Assembly (NCBI GenBank): GCA_037042185.1
Contig: JAXQJY010000026.1
Coordinates: 186,001 to 250,000, forward strand
Reading direction: 5' to 3'
Length of the DNA stretch: 64,000 nucleotides
Source: Sordariomycetes sp. S80-01Y
Lineage: Eukaryota > Ascomycota > Sordariomycetes
Part shown: positions 56,501 through 64,000 of the stretch, one piece after another
How the letters are laid out: the number at the start of each line of letters is the position of its first letter
How positions within the stretch are numbered: the first letter of the stretch is position 1
The notes under the pieces: model-generated
Seen by the model: the letters and a program-made list of their open reading frames with translations, nothing else
What the model was told of the DNA's origin: nothing
Databases searched by the model: none
Translations under genes and position numbers: made by a program

Positions 56501-57589
56501 GCGGGAATTACTCAAGACATTCTCCAGACGGTTCGAAGGCCAAGATCTACGAGCTACAGACTATCTAGATGATGGGACACCGCTGTGTTTGAAGATCAAC
56601 ATTGACTCAGAGACGGGCGACGCCGTGTTCGACTTTGAAGGGACAGGCCCGGAACATTTTGGTAATCTAAATTGTCCGCCCGCGGTCATGCTGTCGGGCA
56701 TCATGGTAAGAGAATTTGAGCTATTTGAGATCGAAGTTAACTAACAGATATTTAGTACTGCCTTCGTTCGATGGTTGCGACAGATATGCCTCTGAACCAG
56801 GGCTGCCTCGCCCCTATCAAGCTCAAACTACCAGCCAACACAATCCTGGCGCCTTCGTTAAAAGCCGCCACGGTAGGCTCGAATGTCGAAACGTCGCAAA
56901 GAATAGTCGATCTAGTCTTCAAGGCTTTCCAGGCCTGTGCCGCCTCACAAGGCACGTGCAACAACCTGACATTCGGATACGGCGGTACCGACCCGGTGAC
57001 CAAGGAGGCTATCAAGGGTTTCGGATATTATGAAACAATCGCTGGTGGTTCAGGCGCTGGTGCCGACTGGCAAGGAGAGAGCGGAGTTCACACTCACGTC
57101 ACAAACACGAGGATGTCTGATCCTGAGATCTTCGAAAGACGGTACCCCGTGCTGCTGCATGAGTTCTCGCTGCGAGAGGGTAGCGGTGGAGCTGGCCTGA
57201 ACCGTGGCGGAAATGGATGCGTCCGCGACATTGAATTCCGCATGCCGCTTCAGGTTTCCATTCTTTCGGAGCGCAGAGTAATTCCACCCTACGGGATGGC
57301 CGGCGGGGACGAGGGAAAGCGAGGCCTCAACCTCTGGATCCGCAAAGATCCCGAAGATGGCACTACCCGAACGATCAGTCTGGGTGGGAAGGCTACGACC
57401 GCCATGAACGCAGGTGATAGGATAATTGTGCTAACTCCGGGCGGTGGAGGCTACGGACGGGATCCTAACAAGATCAGAGAAGAAGAGCGTTTCGGGGTTT
57501 TCAAGATTGGGGACAAGTTCGGCAACGGTGCACCTGCGAGAGCGAACGGGAGCGTGGCACAACGGGCTGCCATGGCCGAAGGTAACTAG
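53537..57589 (+). CDS. 5-oxoprolinase / ATP-dependent hydantoinase (fused HyuA-HyuB)
   Basis: Three exons, 53537-54521, 54577-56705 and 56756-57589, give 1315 residues. The HyuA half has the ATPase-fold motifs [15 protein letters not shown] at the start, [15 protein letters not shown] near 85, [11 protein letters not shown], and [16 protein letters not shown], which is restored exactly by splicing. AGGGSIL and [20 protein letters not shown] follow. The HyuB half begins near residue 760 ([20 protein letters not shown]) with [29 protein letters not shown] and [18 protein letters not shown]. The eukaryotic enzyme opens 5-oxo-L-proline to glutamate with ATP; the same family opens N-methylhydantoin and other hydantoins to N-carbamoyl acids. 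With a D-carbamoylase and DAO in the same block, hydantoin or D-5-oxoproline opening is a fair inference. NHPRAGG replaces the more usual NDPRAGG. Start chosen at [10 protein letters not shown]; the upstream 24 codons are leader. Confidence 0.92.
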
Positions 57590-57695
57590 AGTATCATTAA
57601 GTGAAAATCCACTGCATTGTTCATTTAAACCTGTCCTTGAGTACAGGGCTTAGATATGACCAGTTGCCCAATGCAGAGCAAGCGTCCCGAGCCAT

Positions 57696-58948
57696 CTACG
57701 AGCCTTCAGATGTACATTTGGCACGAGAGAAGAAACAGTGCAAGATAATTTGCATGTGGGCTGTAGCCAAGTCGTCTACATCTAGCGAAGGATGAAAAGC
57801 ACTAGCGCTAGGCAAAGCCCCTTGCGATACTCTCGGTACCTTTACAACGTATCTTCGTCTTTCTAGTACTGGTCGCTCAACGACACTACATTGGAGCCAG
57901 AACCATTCGCCGCGAGACTCGTCGTCATCATTCCAATTGTACGTGTACGGATATCGCATACGCCTGCTCCGCATTGATGGAATCTGTGGCCATTCATGAT
58001 ATGAAGGCAGATCGTTTTCGAGTTCTTTACTGAAGCCTATGGAAAGGGATTTGTAAAACTTCAACGGTACGGCAACGGATACGAGGTTTAGGTGCTTGTC
58101 GGTTTCGAGAAGAGGAGTTGGTAAATACTCCCGGATAATAGCCATGCTCTTCCATGGGTGGACCTCAGATGTATACAAATTTTCCTTGAAGATGATCTCC
58201 AGGTTCCGGAGAGCAGCAAGTGCACCAGATTCGAGGGTCTCTAGGAGGTTCAGGAATGTAGCTTTGTCGTGGTCTCCACCCTTTTGTTCGCTGGGGAATA
58301 GCTCCAGATCTAGGTGAAGCTCGAGAGAAGTGATCAGGCGCATGCCGGGACCGTGCTCTCGTAGCTGTGAGTCGGGGAACGGCAGCCCTGGACTCATCGG
58401 GGAGACGTAATAGCTGATATGAGACGCAGGCTCTCAGTTGAGATTATGTTGGAGCCGTAGAGAATCGGTAGGAGCTCGTCATGGCCGTGTGCACAATGGT
58501 CAGCTTATACTTCAGACATCTGACATGAGAAAAGGCTAGCTCACCTTTGCATACAAGACAACATGAAGCCCATGACGCCGAGCTGATACGCGTCGTGCGA
58601 GGATTTGGTCAACTCGCCGAGGCAGAGTGCTTCTCCCTTGAGGCAGTCATCCCGAAGAAAGTAGTAGCCTAGAGGGAGCTCCTGTCCCTATGCGACGTGG
58701 CGGTGGCATACGCAGTGGTACCACCTCCAGGCCACGTCGCGTTTCTTTTTGGTGAGCCAAGAACCCTTCGGAGGATGGGACGCATCCATCAATGGCGGGT
58801 AGCCCCCATGGCCTGGATCGCGCCCACTGGTGCCCTTTTCAAGGAAGGGTGAACGTAATCGTAGGTCAATATGGACGACCTGCCCGCCGAATGCCATGGA
58901 GATGAAATGAGTTCGCAGCTCTGAGGGCAGCGTCCAGAAGGGACTCTC
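57696..58948 (-). pseudogene. Decayed DUF7730-like (F-box-related) gene
   Basis: Pieces of a fungal DUF7730-type protein follow one another on the minus strand. FWTLPSELRTHFISMAFGGQ near 58940-58880 matches the usual opening, and WRWYHCVCHRH near 58730-58700 the second block. An in-frame TAG (58688-58690) then interrupts, although the same frame continues with GYYFLRDDCLKGEALCLGEL. A probable intron (GTGAGC near 58546) is followed by PILYGSNIISTESLRLIS. A one-base frame change near 58410 leads into the 233-codon frame at 57696-58397 (MSPGLPFPDSQ, MRLITSLELHLDLE). No start codon is open ahead of the first block. A few undetected introns might explain part of this, but the internal stop between two matching segments argues for a broken gene. 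Confidence 0.5.
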
Positions 58949-61600
58949 TGTTTGCTCTACGCGACCTCATACCTTTGGATCTCGATTCGGGACCTTCACT
59001 GGCTGTGGCGTGATGTGACGATGCTGGCGCTGCTCCTTGGACAACTGGACCATTCTGCGGACGTTGTCACGCACCGAGCGCAGGAGATCCATTTTGTAAC
59101 GGTCGAGAGGACCTTTGGTGGCTGGAGGGTTCGTAACTGCCAATGTGAGTATTGGATTTCATCATCGAATTCTAATAAAGGCCATAAGTCGCTGGTGACA
59201 ATGGTCTTTCTCAACGTATTGAATGCAAGGGCTGCAAGTCATCTGAGGCTCGCGGGTTTCAGTTAAATCCAGCCCCAGCTCGCGAAACGATTTCTCCAGA
59301 CAGAACGCGACAGAATAATTGATACATCACGACTCCCTGGATCTCCTTCGTACAATCCGGACAGCTTTGCAAGCTTGCATCTAATAGCAGCAGATCTAGT
59401 CAAAGCCTTCAGCGGTCATCATCTCACTTTATGTTGTATGCTTTCACCTATGCTCACTGGAGGCCAGCCCTCTTTTTACGCGCTGGTTGTCGTCAGTGCC
59501 TGGTCGGTCAGCAGATCTTTCTTGAGCGACCCGGCTCAGCTCCGTAGTACCCATTTCGAGATATCCATATTTCTACCCATCTTTGCTCTTTCTATCGGAT
59601 CGCATTATGGCCTTTAATTGCTTCCCTGCCCATGAGCATCACTACGAGGAGCAGGGCGTCCCCTCTGGCGGGGGTACGAAGCGGAGGTTTGATCATGTCA
59701 TGCACAGCAGCCTTTATAGGGGTACATATGCGCAGCTGACTAGTACATGGGCAGTGTGTAAGGAAATCTAGAAGGGGGACCATCAATGGCAAAATAGTCA
59801 GCTTATATGTGATATGTTGAACTATGAACTCTGTCGCTTCCATCACTGCCGATGCTTCCATGGCTACACCCGGCCCAGCCGAGACAGGGCTCCGCATTGA
59901 ATTGTACCAGTATTCGGCCGTTCAGCTATGAATGTTTGGAGAATGCCGAAGGCGTGGAGCTGTCAAAATCGGGATCTGCAAGCCGCGAGGTCCGTGCCGA
60001 GTTCGGTGCTGGAACTTCCAATGCAACCTCGAAGTCCCAAAGCGCCGATTACCGGTCTCAGTCCTCGGGCACGGTGGGTGGATTTGGATACTCCGGCACC
60101 GATTGCCTGCCGATTCTTCAAGCCGGCATTGTGGTTTATTTAAGTACAGCCCCCTAGGCGCCTGTCTTCTTGCTTCTTTCTTGGAGACGGCGCAAGGTAT
60201 TTTCTCCGGGTTCTGACCACGCTCAGTGTTTGGGTCGCAAATGTTCACTAGTCCGTGAACCACACTCGAATCTGCAACGTTCAAAGCTGGTCCCAGCCGA
60301 TCACATCGGGAAATCATCTTCTAGGATGGAGAAGCGAAACGATTTGTTGCCGCTCGCATATGAACGCTAATTAACAGGTTGAGCCTAGACGCTGGTTGTC
60401 AGTGTCCTGATGCCAAGCTACCCTGCAGGACATATTCTGCTTTCGCGTTTGGTCATGTCGGAGGTAGAGGCTTACGTGTGCCGAACCAAGAGAAAGAAAA
60501 GCCTCACGCGAGATATTCCAATGTTCAAATGGGGGATCATGGCGATCATTGGCATTGTCATATTAGGGGATGATGAAGTTGTTCCTACGGGTTCGTTACG
60601 TTCAGTTAACCGTGTCCTTGGTGGAGTTTGGACGCAGGAAAACCTACAAATCTAGAACTTTCGGGCTCGTCGATGAAAGGAAGTGATGTTCTTTTCTACA
60701 GCGCGAGAAGAAAGTCACCGAGGAGTGTTGCTTCTCCCTCGCATCGCTTCCGGCGCTGATGAGGATATAGTGACATGTCACGAAACGCAGGAAGTGTTGT
60801 CTCAGCGTCACTTTCACAGACGAAGCTAGAGGGTTAAAAGTGCGGTCGCATGCCAATGGGTCCGGGAATCACCTCGGACATAAACGTCCAATCAAGCCAA
60901 GTCTCGTCAACACCCACGGCTGAACTGCCGGGAGGGGCCGAGCTTCACGGACTTGAGCGCCTGTTTCCTGCGCTCATCTTGATAGCGCTCACTGTACCGT
61001 AGCTAAGCCCGGGACGAGACTTCGAAACTAACCACATCGTGTCGCGCTGTGATAGCACCGCCGATACTGGATTCGGTGTTGTCTGAAGCCCAGGTCCCGC
61101 CTGCTGCTGGAAGAGGGCGGGATCTTGAGGGGAAGCAACAGAGACACGGGATTCGAATCCGACTCCGAAGATATTCAAAATAGTGGCTATGGATCGGCAC
61201 GGCATCGTCGCTAAGGGTCGTAGTCTCCGTGACATCGGCCCAGAAGCGGACCCGCCCCAGCGGTACTAGATACGCCAGCTCAGCTCCGTGGCTTGAGAGC
61301 TTGCGGGGGGCCACCACGAGGCCCATACAACTCCGTAATTGATGTGCCGATTCTCCGGTACGTGGGATGGGTCTAGTCGGGATTGAATTGAGAGAGAAAT
61401 GATCGACGAGACAGCGTGACTGTGAGACAGCAGACTTCCGAAGCAGCCGGGGGGCGATGAGCGGGCGCTGTAAATGGTTTCGTGTATCTCGCTTCACGAC
61501 CCAAACGTATATATATGTTTACGTGAGCCGTTCGACCTGCTGCCCTCAATCTGACACTGAATTACTCTCACGCACTTGTTTGCCTTGCTAATATCACTCT
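58949..61600. other. 2.6 kb without a recognised gene
   Basis: Only short frames (up to about 165 codons at 61003-61497, minus strand) with no recognisable domain. It may hold further remnants of the decayed gene on its left. A TATA-like run precedes the NRPS-like gene on its right. Confidence 0.45.
61508..61516 (+). promoter_or_regulatory. TATA-like box upstream of the NRPS-like gene
   Basis: TATATATAT about 85-90 bases before the ATG at 61601. Motif reading only. Confidence 0.4.
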
Positions 61601-64000
61601 ATGCGAATGGCTGTCACCGATGATACCAACGATGCCTCCGGGCCCCGGCTGCCGCTGCAGGTAATCGAGAAGAGAGCTCGCAACGGGCATGGACGGCCCT
61701 TTGCAATCTTGCCCAAGACCAAAGACACGTCTCATGGCTTCGTCGAAGTTTCATACGGGGCTCTTGACAATGCAATCAATCGCGTTGCGTGGTGGCTGGA
61801 ACAGATGACAGGCGGACCGGAGCCTGGAACCGTCTTCTCGTGGTCTGGTCCGAGCGACCTGAGATATGCTATCTTTATTTTGGCGGCTATGAAATGCAAC
61901 TACCAGGTAGATCTTTTTCTCACGAGCGAGCACATGATTCAACCAGGAGGGATAACTGACTCTTGAATAGGCGCTTGTCCCTTCACCACGGAACCCGGAC
62001 GATTACCAGAGGACGTTATTTGCACAGGCCGGATGCCATTTGGCTTTTGGGACCAAGGCCACGATCCTGAAGCTCAAATCTTCTCTAGGAGATATGCCTG
62101 TGCGGTTTGTCGAAGGCCCTACATTGGAGCAAATGCTCGATCCGGAGCCAGTCGAGGTGTATCCGTACGATGTCACACTTGAAGAGGTTAAGCGTCAGAC
62201 ACCATTGATTTTGCACACTTCGGGCTCCACAGGTAAGATCCTCGGGCTTTGTTTATAGAAAGCCCCAGTTGGCTTACGCATCAATGAAACAGGACCCCCG
62301 AAGCCGATTCGCACCCCGATCGATTCCATAATGAGCATAGCCCGATGCCGCCTGCTCCCGGTACCACGGGAACGCCAATGGTGGTCAGTCGTTGAGCATA
62401 AGAGACTGTTTGTCGGCTTCCCACCGTTTCATGTAAGCTTTTGGTCAGATACCCAGACAGTGAATGAGCACTGATACAGCACCCAGGCGGCCGGGACCAT
62501 CGGCACTATCATCCTGCCAATCTACTACGATCTCTCCGTCGTATGGGCCCCCAGTGACAGACCACTCAACCACACCATCGCCGAAGCCACGATGAGGCAG
62601 ACCAAGGCCCAATGCGCAATGTTGCCGCCATCCGTGGTTGAGGATCTAGCAAAGTCAACATCGGGCATGGAAGCCCTCGCCGGACTTGATTCCATCAGTT
62701 ATGGCGGTGGTCCGCTGAACCAGGCGCTCGGTGACCAGGTGGCAAAGCTGACGCGGCTATGCAACATTTATGGCTCGACTGAGGCGTTGATGATGCCTCA
62801 AATGTTGACTGAAAGAGAAGATTGGAATTATATCGAGCTGGACCCCAGGATGGGATATGTTTTTGAGCATGCACAAGATGACCTGTACAAGCTCATCATT
62901 CGACGGGTTCCGGAACATCCAGACCTGCATTCAGTCTTTTTGCTGATGCCTCATCTTAACGAATTCGCAACTGGAGATATGTGCTCTCCTCATCCGACGA
63001 AGCCTAATCTGTGGTGCATCAAGGGGCGGGTCGACGACCTTGTGATCCTGTCTTCAGGAGAAAAGTTCAATCCGGTCCCCGGCGAGAAGGTCATCGACAA
63101 GTCCCCGTTAGTCAAGCATTGTCTGCTGATCGGACATGGACGGCCGCAAGCTCTGCTCCTTGTTGAACGTAACGCAGAGACGACCAAAGATATGAGTAAC
63201 GAAGAGCTATCCGAAAAGCTGTGGCCAGTCGTGGAAGAGATGAACAGATCGATGGCAACGCAGGCCCACATAACTCCAGAGAACCTCGTCATTGCTCCCC
63301 CGGGCAAGCACTTTTCTACGACACCGAAAGGCTCTGTCCGCCGCAAGGCTACAGAAGAGATGTTCGAGGAAGAGCTGAACGGTGCTTCGGAAAAGCAAGA
63401 TGTCAACAATCACGCGAATCACGAACAAGCAAGCGACAACACCACAAGGCAGTTTAAGCCTGGAGATGAGGAGACAGCAGTTCGAGAGGTGGTGTACTCC
63501 GTCTGCAGAACGACGGAAATTGGCGACGACGATGATCTCTTTGAATACGGGCTTGACTCGATACAAGCACAGCAGATCTCAGGTGCTCTGAAGAAGATAT
63601 CGAAAGTGTGGCCAGAGGACAAGACGGCCGGTACTTCTATTGTGTATGCCAAGCCGACCATCAGAGGACTGATTGAGGCAGTCTGTCCAGAGGTGAAGGA
63701 GGAGAATGGACCGGATGGAGACGTGTCTGACGCACTCATCAAGAAGTATACCTCAGATCTGCCAAATCCGCCGCCTATCAGCCGGCCTGGAGCCGGTATG
63801 ACAGTAGCCATTACAGGGAGCACTGGAAATCTTGGCTGCAATATGCTGAACCGTCTGATTGAGGATCCAGGCGTGTCGAAGATTGTTTGTCTCAACCGCG
63901 CCGTCGGAGGCAAAGAAGCTCAAGATGCTGCGTTCAGCCGCAACCGCCTCACGCAAGCACCCTTGGGAGACAAGGCCATATCTTACCACAAAATCGACCT
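61601..64000 (+). CDS. NRPS-like adenylation-thiolation-reductase enzyme (partial)
   Basis: Four exons in the window, 61601-61906, 61971-62232, 62293-62432 and 62487-64000 (open at the edge). The adenylation domain runs from the start to about residue 520: LILHTSGSTGPPKPI (split by an intron) is core A3, SISYGGGPLNQ and NIYGSTEALMMP are cores A4-A5, and CIKGRVDDLVILSSGEKFNP covers A8. A thiolation domain follows with the phosphopantetheine Ser in DDLFEYGLDSIQAQQ. The thioester-reductase domain begins at VAITGSTGNLGCNMLNRL with its NAD(P) motif and continues past base 64000. Such A-T-R enzymes activate a carboxylic acid and release it as aldehyde or alcohol; Lys2 and aryl acid reductases are known examples. 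The substrate is unknown. It is 4 kb from the catabolic block and its promoter lacks the CGG-N10-CCG site, so membership is doubtful. Confidence 0.88.

Noticed and set aside
61140-61165. GATTCGAATCC string resembling a tRNA T-arm
   Set aside because: No matching D-arm, anticodon arm or acceptor stem found around it; the string is a simple palindrome.

Overview
The window is genomic DNA of a filamentous ascomycete (Pezizomycotina, most likely a Sordariomycete). Protein genes carry short (about 48-90 nt) GT-AG introns, one apparent GC-AG intron, and fungus-specific families: HIR1, a Zn2Cys6 regulator with a fungal_trans domain, GT15 mannosyltransferase, EGO/LAMTOR1 adaptor, an NRPS-like A-T-R enzyme and a DUF7730-like relic. 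No tRNA, rRNA, transposon, viral relic or CRISPR array was recognised. Species cannot be assigned from sequence reading alone.

Left part (1 to about 36.7 kb): mostly conserved single-copy genes separated by long GC-rich, C/T-rich non-coding stretches with microsatellites. In order: 3' end of a beta-hydroxyacid dehydrogenase, F-box protein, a gene-free 6 kb stretch, a small Cys-rich conserved protein, the TORC1 adaptor Meh1/LAMTOR1 (three exons), a secreted Glu/Thr-rich repeat protein, a type II membrane glycosyltransferase-like protein, an MFS sugar transporter, an unresolved small gene, a dynamin-like GTPase, the alpha subunit of GDP-mannose pyrophosphorylase, a nucleotide-sugar transporter, a divergent GT15 mannosyltransferase and the histone chaperone HIR1. 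Several of these belong to protein glycosylation (sugar-nucleotide synthesis, transport into Golgi, mannosyl transfer).

Central accessory block (38.2-57.6 kb): nine tightly packed, multi-intron genes that read as one catabolic cluster: membrane dipeptidase (M19), N-carbamoyl-D-amino acid hydrolase, peroxisomal-type D-amino acid oxidase, D-2-hydroxyacid dehydrogenase, Zn2Cys6 regulator, class I aminotransferase, M20 deacylase/peptidase, ACS-family MFS permease and a fused HyuA-HyuB 5-oxoprolinase/hydantoinase. Read as a pathway (inference): uptake by the permease; ring opening of a cyclic amide (5-oxoproline or a hydantoin) by the ATP-dependent enzyme; decarbamoylation to a D-amino acid; oxidation to a 2-oxo acid; then transamination to an L-amino acid or reduction to a D-2-hydroxy acid, with dipeptidase and M20 enzyme freeing amino acids from peptide or N-acyl forms. 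Promoters through the block carry TCGGC/GCCGA half-sites. Two CGG-N10-CCG palindromes, 12 kb apart in the carbamoylase and oxoprolinase promoters, agree at 14 of 16 positions, fitting control by the resident Zn2Cys6 protein. This eukaryotic hydantoin/D-amino-acid utilisation cluster is the main find.

Right end (57.6-64 kb): a decayed DUF7730-like gene, about 2.6 kb without a recognised gene, and the first part of an NRPS-like adenylation-thiolation-reductase enzyme that runs off the window.
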